This document shows positions 34,081 through 41,611 of a DNA stretch of 64,000 nucleotides, one piece after another. Under the pieces are notes generated by a model. The model ran no database searches and had not been told where the DNA came from. It saw nothing but the letters and a program-made list of their open reading frames with translations. Origin of the DNA: Eubacterium_U album (GTDB lineage: Bacteria > Bacillota > Clostridia > Lachnospirales > Lachnospiraceae). The stretch is taken from the NCBI RefSeq assembly GCF_025336545.1, contig NZ_JAODBU010000002.1, positions 310,001-374,000 on the forward strand, given 5' to 3'. The position numbers and the translations under genes were made by a program. The stretch's first letter is position 1. The number at the start of each line of letters is the position of its first letter.

Positions 34081-34226
34081 TAAAAAATGCAATTAAAGCA
34101 TATAAAATTATAGGTTCTATTTCCTCACACAAATAAGCCAATGTGCCTTTTTGTGGACATCTTAAGTATATCATAATTCTAGTAAATGTCAATTCACATT
34201 CCCTATTTTTTACATTTTTAGAAGAT
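34046..34226 (-). ncRNA. Candidate small RNA or short-peptide transcript
   Basis: Two good minus-strand promoters feed this stretch: TTGAAA-17-TATAAT (34233-34261) and TTGACA-16-TATACT (34165-34192). Transcripts of about 180 and 110 bases would end at the strong terminator 34046-34080. The open frame that runs through it would need a start inside the -10 box; a shorter TTG start is possible but weak. Confidence 0.45.
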
Positions 34227-34232
34227 TTTACC

Positions 34233-34290
34233 ATTATACTACCTTAAAAAAGGCGTTTCAATGACCCTTGTAGTGGCAAAAAAGTGGCAC
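34233..34290 (-). promoter_or_regulatory. Class II element promoter (TGCCAC repeats)
   Basis: Minus strand TGCCACTTTTTTGCCAC, 11 bases, TTGAAA (34256-34261), 17 bases, TATAAT (34233-34238). It shares 30 of 38 or more positions with the T4SS promoter region, including GGGTCATTGAA. Confidence 0.7.
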
Positions 34291-34296
34291 ATACTA

Positions 34297-34324
34297 AGAA
34301 AAGCCCCATAAATTGGGGCTTTTC
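34297..34324 (-). terminator. Terminator after the 218-residue gene
   Basis: AAGCCCCA / TGGGGCTT stem followed by TTCTTAG on the minus strand. Confidence 0.6.
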
Positions 34325-34351
34325 GCTAATTCTTTAATTTAAAAAATTTTT

Positions 34352-35008
34352 TTAATTTTTTGTTATAAGGCTGAAATATGACTTGAAAAGTTTGTTTATA
34401 GTTCCAAGAACATTTGATAATGCTCCAACCAACACTCTTCTAATCATACCTTCATGTTCAAATCTTTCAATATATGACCTACATTTTTCCAACATAATGA
34501 AAAAATCCTCATCAGTCATATTAATTGCTGCTTCTTTTTCTTTTTTGTAAGAACCTGATGCTATGTACACACCTCCGGTCTTCATATTTTTAGCCTGCTT
34601 ACCAGTACCTTCTTCTATTTTAACATACCAAGGCATACGAGCAATGCTCCCATCATTTCTTACAGGCTGTCTTGCAATAAGAAGTTTAGATACATGAGAT
34701 AGACCTGTTTTTTCATCTATTCCTGAATGTATTTTATCTTGCGTAATATATACTTTATCCTTGTTTGCATAAAATAATGATAAAAGATACTTGATAAATC
34801 CCGGGTCAACAAAGTGTTTAACGGTAATTGACCCTGTCGTATCTTTATATTTATAATTACACATAACAATTTTAATTAAACTATATTTACCATGAATTCT
34901 CTTTGTTTCTCCATAATTAAGACTGTCCTGAAATTCAATCAAAACATCTCCGCCGTTACTCTTGGCGATTTGTCTATCTTCATATTGTTGTGATTTATTT
35001 TGTTCCAT
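34352..35008 (-). CDS. Hypothetical 218-residue protein
   Basis: Soluble protein with a conserved-looking core (MPWYVKIEEGTGKQAKN ... GGVYIASGSYKKEKEA) and a helical end. I do not recognise the family. I use ATG 35008, about 7 bases after AGGAAAG; the longer reading from 35056 overlaps the previous gene without a ribosome site. It is the last gene of the MoxR/VWA operon and ends at the hairpin 34297-34324. Its role may be tied to that AAA+ complex. Confidence 0.55.
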   Translation of the reverse strand: MEQNKSQQYEDRQIAKSNGGDVLIEFQDSLNYGETKRIHGKYSLIKIVMCNYKYKDTTGSITVKHFVDPGFIKYLLSLFYANKDKVYITQDKIHSGIDEKTGLSHVSKLLIARQPVRNDGSIARMPWYVKIEEGTGKQAKNMKTGGVYIASGSYKKEKEAAINMTDEDFFIMLEKCRSYIERFEHEGMIRRVLVGALSNVLGTINKLFKSYFSLITKN

Positions 35009-35034
35009 AATTCTTTCCTTTCTCATATTTTTTC

Positions 35035-35355
35035 TTACATACATTCTGCACAGCAATTTATGTATTTACTCTGTTCCTCGTCAGAGATTACGTCTCCTTC
35101 AACATCCGAATCATATAATTTTCCACACGTATCACATTTTTCGTAAACATCCGGGATGAATCCATACGCTTCCTGCAACAGATATATTATTGCAAATGCC
35201 TGCTCTTTATTTAATTTGGGCTGATATTTAATCTTATAGCCCTCCATCTTTTCTCCTTGTAACCATTTATATAGTTCTATTGTTTCGTTAAGCGATGCAA
35301 CCTGAGCCATATTACCTTTGACCATTCTCTTATTTCTATCTATGTGTTCAATCAA
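35035..35355 (-). CDS. Small protein with C-terminal zinc-binding cysteines
   Basis: A 106-residue protein. The last 35 residues contain CDTCGKLYDSD and NCCAEC, four to five Cys suitable for one zinc. The N-terminal 70 residues are helical and charged. The start is TTG at 35355, 9 bases after AGGAGG, and the gene begins 13 bases after the VWA gene ends, so it is co-translated. Function not known. Confidence 0.55.
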   Translation of the reverse strand: MIEHIDRNKRMVKGNMAQVASLNETIELYKWLQGEKMEGYKIKYQPKLNKEQAFAIIYLLQEAYGFIPDVYEKCDTCGKLYDSDVEGDVISDEEQSKYINCCAECM

Positions 35356-35368
35356 TTGTTTTTTCCTC

Positions 35369-38260
35369 CTATATCATGTACTGCTCAATTATTTTTGCGA
35401 AAATCTTAGGCATCTTTTTCAAATCCGTAATATTTAAATAAGATTTTCCATAAATGTCCTGAATATTATCTTTATCGTCACCAATTGCTGCGGCAATTAA
35501 AATTATTTCCTTACCTCTTAAATTATTCTTTATCTGTCTTAAGTCTGCGGCTGCTTCGTCTCCACCATATGAATAAGCATTTGGCTGACCATCTGAAATA
35601 ATAATAAGTATTTTCTTCTCTTCCGGTCTTTCATATAGATGATTTCCAACAAACTGTAATGCTGCTCCATCACGGTTACATCCTCCACAGTTCATTCCTG
35701 TAAGTCTATATTTATCCTTACCATCTATAGAATCAAATTCCTTATATACATCAAGGTCAACATCATATCCATTTGAATTGTGTCCGTATATTCCAAGTGC
35801 AATTCCATATGCTTCGCAAAACTCTGAGATGATAATTGACATATTTAAAGCATTTTTAATTCTATCTCCGTACATTGAACCTGACTCATCAATTAAAATA
35901 GCAACTGCTAACTCACTGTCATCCGGCACATTTCTTTTTGTAAAAATTCTGCCATCCCTTTGTATTGGAGATTTATTGAGTTTTTTTCCAATGAATCTAT
36001 TTTTTTCAAATGTTTCATCTTTTTTCTCAACAATGTTCTCCATTTCTTTTATCAAGGAGTCTATGTTTCTTTTGTTTGCTCTTTTAATGGTCTCATAAAC
36101 ATTCATTTCTCTACTGTCAACCTCTATTCTTCTGTGAATGTTTATGTCTGTATTTCTATGAATGTCGTTTAATTTGCAAGAATTTGCTTCTGCTGATAAT
36201 TGTCTTGCAAGTGACCTTTCAGCTTCTTCGTATGCCATATCTTTGCTTATGGAATTAACCATATCAATGACTGATTTTGTTAATTCATCATTAAGCTGAC
36301 CTTCTTCTGAACTTTCACTAATATCTCCATTACCTACTGCATTTTCTGCAGAACTTGGCGAATCAATTTTTACATTTTCTCCATCCTTAAACATCTCTTT
36401 TAATGAATTTTTCATTTGGTCTAATTGTGATTTAACGTTTGGATTAACTTCATCACAATTATTTAAATTCTCATTTTCTGATGTATTTTCTGATGTATTT
36501 TCTGATGTATTTCCATTATCTTCTGATTTTTCACCATCTTCTGAACTGTTGTTGCCATCTTTAGAACCTGAACTATCTTCTGATTTTTCATTTTCTTCGG
36601 AATTTGTATCATCTTCATTAGAATTTAAACCATCTTCTGAAGTGTCATTGCCATCTTTAGAACTTGAACTATCTTCTGATTTTTCACTATCTTCGGAATT
36701 TGCACCGCATTCTGAACTATTTGCACTGTCTTCTGAAATATCGTTGCCATCTTTAGAACTTGAACTATCTTCTGATTTTTCACTATCTTCGGAACTTGCA
36801 CCGCCTTCTGAATTATTTGCGCTGTCTTCTGAAATATCGTTGCCATCTTTAGAACTTGAACTATCTTCTGATTTTTCATTTTCTTCGGAACTTGTACCGC
36901 CTTCATTAGAATTTGTTTTATCTTCTGAAATATCGTTGCCATCTTTAGAACTTGAACTATCTTCTGATTTTTCATTTTCTTCGGAACTTGTACCGCCTTC
37001 ATTAGAATTTGTTTTATCTTCTGAAGAGTCACTACCGTCTTTAGATTTTGAACCTTTATCATCTGATTCATTTTTTCCTGTAGAAGTTTTTGCGACCTGA
37101 TTGGAATTATTTGTTTTGCTTCCATCAGAGTTTGAATTAGTAATTGAATGATTATTTTTCGATGCTTTATCTTTATCTCTGCCCCTATATTCGTTAGATG
37201 TCTTAGCATTTTTGTTTTCATTCGAAGTACTCTGAATATTTTCCATCTCTTTCATCATTTCATTAGCAATTGCGCTTCCAATCATGTCAACGTTAGATGA
37301 ACTTGAATTACTTGAATTACTTGAATTACTTGAATTACTTGAATTTCCAGCTTCGTTTTGCTGCGTATCTCCGCTACCGTTACTTTGATTTTGCATCATG
37401 TTACTAATCTGCTGCTCTTTAGCATCAATCTCTTCTTTTATAACATCCCATATTTCATACAAAATCTTAGTAGATTCTACTAACCTTCCATATGAGCTTT
37501 CGACTGTTACTGCATAATCTAAGAGTTCCTTTATGGAATCAACCTTTTCTGTAGCACCGTCAGTAATATTTTCCCAGTTATTGTAAGTTCCACAACTTAC
37601 ATATTCTAAGATAAGATTCATTGCTTCAACGTATGCTGGCAGACCAATTTCTTTCATTTTCTTTACAGATATAGCTTTTTCTACTAATCTCTCCGTGTTC
37701 ATTCTGATAGCCATTTTGACTGTGCCTTCATATTCAGCACATAATTTTGCTTCAATATATACATCTTCTATAATGTTAGATATTCTTGAAATACATTCAA
37801 CTAATACCATTTTGAGCATCGGATATTTCTTTAAGTATACTTGAATTTCTTCAGATGCTTTTTTTTGATTTTTTGAAATATCAGCGAACTGTAAAAATTC
37901 GCCTTTATTTATGATGTTATTAATCATTAATGTACCTTCATCAAAGTTTGTATATAACAAGTGACCTACTTCGTGGAACAATAAACCTAAAACACTATCT
38001 ACTTTAAGGTTAATTGTGGGAAACGTGTCTGAAAATGAATTTTTGTAGAAAATATTTATTGTTTTCCCATCTGTATATGCAGCTTCTCCGTTTTTATCTC
38101 TCTTTGCAATTTTAACCTGAACATTGTTTCTTTTGTTACGTGTCAAGTAAAAAAGTAATGACCTAACTAAATCGTTAAATCTTTCACTTTCATACACGTC
38201 ACTTTCTTTTAAATTCTTTTTGTTTTTAAGAACAAGTTTTCTTAAATCGCTATCTTTCAT
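35369..38260 (-). CDS. VWA-domain protein with HEXXH metallopeptidase-like N-terminus
   Basis: A 963-residue protein. HEVGH at residues 96-100 lies in a zinc-peptidase-like N-terminal part that reaches about 290. A long Ser/Glu/Asp-rich low-complexity region follows (about 300-650), including nearly six copies of a 32-residue repeat (96 bp, DNA 36540-37080, opening EKSEDSSSSKDGND). The C-terminal VWA domain has the metal-binding LIDESGSMYGDR (about 790-800). Together with the MoxR AAA+ gene upstream it forms the MoxR/VWA pair known from metal-insertion and assembly chaperones (CobS/CobT-like). What it assembles or cleaves in a conjugative element is not known. Its leader has a class III promoter, AGATTGAT and a terminator. 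Confidence 0.8.
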   Translation of the reverse strand: MKDSDLRKLVLKNKKNLKESDVYESERFNDLVRSLLFYLTRNKRNNVQVKIAKRDKNGEAAYTDGKTINIFYKNSFSDTFPTINLKVDSVLGLLFHEVGHLLYTNFDEGTLMINNIINKGEFLQFADISKNQKKASEEIQVYLKKYPMLKMVLVECISRISNIIEDVYIEAKLCAEYEGTVKMAIRMNTERLVEKAISVKKMKEIGLPAYVEAMNLILEYVSCGTYNNWENITDGATEKVDSIKELLDYAVTVESSYGRLVESTKILYEIWDVIKEEIDAKEQQISNMMQNQSNGSGDTQQNEAGNSSNSSNSSNSSNSSSSNVDMIGSAIANEMMKEMENIQSTSNENKNAKTSNEYRGRDKDKASKNNHSITNSNSDGSKTNNSNQVAKTSTGKNESDDKGSKSKDGSDSSEDKTNSNEGGTSSEENEKSEDSSSSKDGNDISEDKTNSNEGGTSSEENEKSEDSSSSKDGNDISEDSANNSEGGASSEDSEKSEDSSSSKDGNDISEDSANSSECGANSEDSEKSEDSSSSKDGNDTSEDGLNSNEDDTNSEENEKSEDSSGSKDGNNSSEDGEKSEDNGNTSENTSENTSENENLNNCDEVNPNVKSQLDQMKNSLKEMFKDGENVKIDSPSSAENAVGNGDISESSEEGQLNDELTKSVIDMVNSISKDMAYEEAERSLARQLSAEANSCKLNDIHRNTDINIHRRIEVDSREMNVYETIKRANKRNIDSLIKEMENIVEKKDETFEKNRFIGKKLNKSPIQRDGRIFTKRNVPDDSELAVAILIDESGSMYGDRIKNALNMSIIISEFCEAYGIALGIYGHNSNGYDVDLDVYKEFDSIDGKDKYRLTGMNCGGCNRDGAALQFVGNHLYERPEEKKILIIISDGQPNAYSYGGDEAAADLRQIKNNLRGKEIILIAAAIGDDKDNIQDIYGKSYLNITDLKKMPKIFAKIIEQYMI
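36540..37080. repeat. 96-bp in-frame tandem repeat in the VWA gene
   Basis: About 5.6 copies of a 32-codon unit, the coding period being exactly conserved. Copies differ mainly in the segment after ISED. Confidence 0.85.
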
Positions 38261-38282
38261 TTAATTTTTCCTCCTTAAAATT

Positions 38283-38309
38283 AAAAAGATACCCCTAAAG
38301 GTATCTTTT
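38283..38309 (-). terminator. Leader terminator before the VWA gene
   Basis: AAAAGATACC / GGTATCTTTT stem followed by TAATTTT, directly upstream of AAGGAGG of the VWA gene. Confidence 0.6.
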
Positions 38310-38385
38310 GGCTATGTTATATCAGTTGTACAAAAAGACTAATGTCTGTATAAATAGAAAATATAAAATTTTCGCAAAATGCAAC

Positions 38386-38429
38386 ATCAATCTTTGACTA
38401 AAATATATATGATTTTCTCAATTTGTCAA
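38386..38429 (-). promoter_or_regulatory. Class III promoter with AGATTGAT leader motif (VWA operon)
   Basis: TTGACA (38424-38429), 16-base spacer, TATATT (38402-38407), then AAAGATTGATGTTGC (AGATTGAT 38386-38393). Confidence 0.7.
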
Positions 38430-38430
38430 G

Positions 38431-38458
38431 AAAAAAGAGCCGGAAATCCGACTCTTTA
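38431..38458 (-). terminator. Terminator after moxR-like gene
   Basis: GAGTCGGA / TCCGGCTC stem followed by TTTTTTC on the minus strand; the class III promoter begins right after it. Confidence 0.75.
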
Positions 38459-38478
38459 TTTTTTTTCTAAAATATTAT

Positions 38479-40338
38479 TTAATCTTCATCTGGAAGTTTA
38501 GTGAATAACTGCTGTTTAATTTCAATTTGAATACTTTCATCTGAAGTTATGTGAGATATGATAGTATTCGTAGCAGCTTCTCTCATGTTCTTTGTCACTA
38601 AGTAGCGATAAAACCAGTTTCGAAACTCTCTATATCCACAAACGCCTCCACTGATAGCGTATTCCTGACAGTAATTATTTAATTCAACTACTGCTTTAGC
38701 CATTTTTTCCGCAGCATTTTTTGCTTTAACTTCATCCATTCCATTGTTCGTTATGTATTTCTTGATTTCATCATCAAATAATCTTTTAACCATTTCTCTT
38801 GCTGTTAATCCTGTTTGGTCAATGATTAAGTCCATACGGGATAATACAGATTCATTAATGGGTTTACATCCTTTATAATCTGTATTTGTTGTAAAAATAA
38901 AAATGGTATTTGGGTCTTTCTTTATGATTGAACCGTCAATTAAAGTAACAGTTTCGTTATCATCAAGTAATGCATTAAGCGCAGGCAATACACCCGGTTT
39001 ACCAATGAGCATTGCTTCCTGAATTTCTACGACTGAAGGTCTTTTTACTCCTTCTACAATCTGGCTTGCTACCATTACAAAGTCCTTATCTTCATTCTGT
39101 TTCTGTTGTGTGAGTTTATTTACTATAACTCCAAAGGCTTCCTCTGCGGTAATGTTATCAGGATATTCCCCTGTAATCTCTGACACTGCTGTTGCAGGGT
39201 CAAATAGCAATGAATTGTAAATATTCTGAAGTTTATCCATTGATAACCCATCATTATTTAATCTTGATGTATTTGGTATCATCTTTGTGATAATATCCAT
39301 TTCATCCGTTCCTTCATTGCATGTGTAATAACGATAAGGAATGCCCAGTGCTGCTGCAATTGCTTTAGCATCTGTGGATTTTCCTGTACCTGCGGGACCT
39401 CTTAGCATGAAGTTTCTTTGCGGAGTATACTTAACAGCATCTAAAATCTGTTTTGCGTATGTTGATAACTTAAGGCTATCAACATCATCCGGAACTAACT
39501 TTTGTTCTGATTCTGTGAGCTGAAGATTCATGGCATAAATCTTTTTAGATTCATTTACTGTTAAGTTCTTTTTTACAACTTCCTGCTCTACAAAAACTTT
39601 GAATTCTCCCTGTATTTCAGCATTTGGTAAAAATACCGCTGATTTAATCTGAGAATTAGTTATCGCCCCAGGACTTGATGTGTTATTTTGAATGGCAAAC
39701 GGAATGTATGAATTTAACAAGCCAGCATTTATTGAGTCCATCATTCGATATATTCCTTTGATTTCGTCTAATTCAGTAAACTTACCATTCTTAATTGCAG
39801 AAATAGAATTTGCTATACATGCTTCTATTTCATCTGCTATTAAAACAACATCATTATGGAAGTCACCACCTATTTTTTTATCCATTGATAGAGCTACAAG
39901 TAAAGTGAACCATATTTCAGTTCCGTCTCCACCAGTGCCACCAATAGTACTAGGGTTTTCTATTTTATTTCCTAATTTTTTCTTTTTGCAGCCTTTAATC
40001 ATTCCGGTTTTTGGATTATATGCTGTTGCATATATTTTATCGTCTTCTTCATTTATAATTTCCGTTAAAACATAATTAGTTTCTCCGTTATCTGACTTTT
40101 GTAAACCTGCTACATTATTTGATTTTGATAAAGCTAATAATGTCGCCTTAAGAAATGCCGGATTAAGTTGAATTTTTGTCTGATTTTTGTTTGTAAAATC
40201 TGAAAAGAATTCTTCATTTACCTTAAACTTAATTCCATTGATTTCATATTCTTTGTTTTCCTCAATTTCTTTTGGAAAAGCCTTAAAAAACGGAGGTAAA
40301 TCCTTAGATAGTATTTTATAATCATTTAATATATTCAT
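38479..40338 (-). CDS. MoxR-type AAA+ ATPase
   Basis: A 619-residue protein. An N-terminal domain of about 320 residues is followed by the AAA+ module: Walker A RGPAGTGKST (about 325-334), a MoxR-like pattern with EIQEAMLIGKPGVLPALNAL around the second strand, and the arginine-finger region SVLSRMDLIIDQTG. MoxR proteins act with VWA partners as chaperones or to insert metals; here the VWA partner is the next gene. I use ATG 40338 (GGAGATAATAGAATG); the longer reading begins inside the upstream hairpin. The N-terminal domain is larger than in classic MoxR. Confidence 0.85.
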   Translation of the reverse strand: MNILNDYKILSKDLPPFFKAFPKEIEENKEYEINGIKFKVNEEFFSDFTNKNQTKIQLNPAFLKATLLALSKSNNVAGLQKSDNGETNYVLTEIINEEDDKIYATAYNPKTGMIKGCKKKKLGNKIENPSTIGGTGGDGTEIWFTLLVALSMDKKIGGDFHNDVVLIADEIEACIANSISAIKNGKFTELDEIKGIYRMMDSINAGLLNSYIPFAIQNNTSSPGAITNSQIKSAVFLPNAEIQGEFKVFVEQEVVKKNLTVNESKKIYAMNLQLTESEQKLVPDDVDSLKLSTYAKQILDAVKYTPQRNFMLRGPAGTGKSTDAKAIAAALGIPYRYYTCNEGTDEMDIITKMIPNTSRLNNDGLSMDKLQNIYNSLLFDPATAVSEITGEYPDNITAEEAFGVIVNKLTQQKQNEDKDFVMVASQIVEGVKRPSVVEIQEAMLIGKPGVLPALNALLDDNETVTLIDGSIIKKDPNTIFIFTTNTDYKGCKPINESVLSRMDLIIDQTGLTAREMVKRLFDDEIKKYITNNGMDEVKAKNAAEKMAKAVVELNNYCQEYAISGGVCGYREFRNWFYRYLVTKNMREAATNTIISHITSDESIQIEIKQQLFTKLPDED

Positions 40339-40351
40339 TCTATTATCTCCT

Positions 40352-40385
40352 CTCAAAAACAAAACGGCACAAAAAATGCCGTTCT
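40352..40385 (-). terminator. Intercistronic hairpin before moxR-like gene
   Basis: AACGGCA / TGCCGTT stem with a T-rich loop, followed by TTGTTTTTG. Confidence 0.55.
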
Positions 40386-40398
40386 GTTTATTTCATTT

Positions 40399-40926
40399 CT
40401 ATTTGTTTTTGTAAGATACTGAAATTGCGATTCTTAAAGTAACTTCTTTAGTTTTCGCATTTGTGCTTTTTTCTTCTATACTCATTCCAATTTTTTCAGC
40501 ATCACAATTTATTTTCTCATTAATAACTTTGCACTGTTTCTTGATTGCTTTCTGCAAGTCAGATTCTACAGTGTTGATTGTTCCTACGTAAGTGTATTCT
40601 GTATAATCAGAAAATTCATCAACGTATTCACACTTAACTTTCTTTTCGTTGTCGCTTAATAACTTTGCTGCTTTCTTATTTAATGTGTCGTCAGGTGTTT
40701 TTTTGAAATAAGCCTCTATTGATGATTTACTTAATTCAACAACTCCCGGCGTGTATTTTTTCTCAACTTTATCTGACGCTTCAGAAGAATGAAACTGGCT
40801 GATAATCAAAAAAGTAAAACATACCGTGATAAAAGCCATGTAAAACATTGTTCCTACTTTAGTAATGCCTAAAACCTTTGCTACCTTTGCAATATTAAAA
40901 TTCTTTGTGTTATTGTTCTTGTTCAT
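40399..40926 (-). CDS. Membrane-anchored protein of unknown function
   Basis: A 175-residue protein with one transmembrane helix (about 24-44) after a basic N-terminus, then a 130-residue extracytoplasmic part that is Lys/Glu-rich with beta-strand-like stretches (YTYVGTINTV). Not recognised. It lies between ssb and the MoxR-like gene, each junction carrying a terminator-like hairpin. GAAAGGAA lies 9 bases from the ATG. It could anchor the MoxR/VWA complex at the membrane; that is a guess. Confidence 0.6.
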   Translation of the reverse strand: MNKNNNTKNFNIAKVAKVLGITKVGTMFYMAFITVCFTFLIISQFHSSEASDKVEKKYTPGVVELSKSSIEAYFKKTPDDTLNKKAAKLLSDNEKKVKCEYVDEFSDYTEYTYVGTINTVESDLQKAIKKQCKVINEKINCDAEKIGMSIEEKSTNAKTKEVTLRIAISVSYKNK

Positions 40927-40942
40927 AATTTTTTTCCTTTCT

Positions 40943-40975
40943 AAAAAAAGGGAAAACTGAAATCAGTTTTCCCAT
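40943..40975 (-). terminator. Intercistronic terminator before the 175-residue gene
   Basis: Perfect GGGAAAACTG / CAGTTTTCCC stem followed by seven T on the minus strand. Confidence 0.8.
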
Positions 40976-40995
40976 ACTATTGTTCACTTACAACC

Positions 40996-41445
40996 TTAGA
41001 AGTTGAATGGTAATCCAACATCATCCAAACCGTCAGGTATATTCATAAATCCATCATTATCCGGTGTGGCTGTTGGTGCGGACTGCTGTGGAGCATTACC
41101 ATCTGCATTAGCATTAGCTGATGATTTACTTTCAGCGAATTCCTGAGATTCAATTACAACTTCAGTTGTATAAACCTTATTTCCATCCTTATTCGTGTAG
41201 CTTCCTGTCTGAATACGACCTTCTGCTGCAATCTTAGTTCCCTGATGTAAGTATTTTTCAGCAAATTCTCCATTTTTTCCAAAGGCAACGCAACTTATAA
41301 AGTCTGCTGTCTGTTGGTCTCCATCTCTTTTAAATCTACGGTCAACCGCTAATGTATATCTAGCGATTGCCATTGGATTATCTCCCTGTGAGTATCTTAC
41401 GTCTGGGTCTCTTGTTAATCTTCCCATTAAAATTACTTTATTCAT
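40996..41445 (-). CDS. ssb: Single-stranded DNA-binding protein
   Basis: Coats single-stranded DNA during replication and transfer. It begins NKVILMGRLTRDPDVRYSQG, carries the OB fold to about residue 105 (with FAEKYLHQGTKIAAEGRIQ), then a Gly/Ala/Asn/Gln-rich linker and an acidic tail ending DDVGLPFNF. Most SSBs end in DDDIPF; here two extra residues follow the PF, a small variation of the protein-interaction tip. At 149 residues it is normal. Carried copies of ssb are common on conjugative elements. AAGGAGG lies 8 bases from the ATG. Confidence 0.95.
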   Translation of the reverse strand: MNKVILMGRLTRDPDVRYSQGDNPMAIARYTLAVDRRFKRDGDQQTADFISCVAFGKNGEFAEKYLHQGTKIAAEGRIQTGSYTNKDGNKVYTTEVVIESQEFAESKSSANANADGNAPQQSAPTATPDNDGFMNIPDGLDDVGLPFNF

Positions 41446-41465
41446 GTTCTTTCCTCCTTGAATGC

Positions 41466-41501
41466 AAAAAGGACACTCCCAATTAGAAGTATCCTTTTTT
41501 T
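41466..41501 (-). terminator. Leader terminator before ssb
   Basis: AAGGATACTTC / GGGAGTGTCCTT stem followed by TTTTTGC; it lies between the class III promoter and the ssb ribosome site. Confidence 0.6.
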
Positions 41502-41560
41502 ATTATTTTTATTAATCTTTTCTAAATTGGTCTATACCTGTCGTTAATTGCAATGCATAA

Positions 41561-41603
41561 ATCAATCTTGCTTAAAATATATACTATTTTATTTTTTTGT
41601 CAA
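41561..41603 (-). promoter_or_regulatory. Class III promoter with AGATTGAT leader motif (ssb operon)
   Basis: TTGACA (41598-41603), 16-base spacer, TATATT (41576-41581), then CAAGATTGATTTATGC (AGATTGAT 41561-41568). Confidence 0.7.
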
Positions 41604-41611
41604 TAAATTTT

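Noticed and set aside
34025..34234. A 69-codon minus-strand frame
   Set aside because: Its ATG overlaps the TATAAT of a strong promoter, so it cannot be translated from that transcript; the region is better read as a small RNA.
36549..37221. Long frames on both strands inside the VWA gene
   Set aside because: They are out-of-frame readings of the 96-bp repeat; the periodic composition keeps other frames open.
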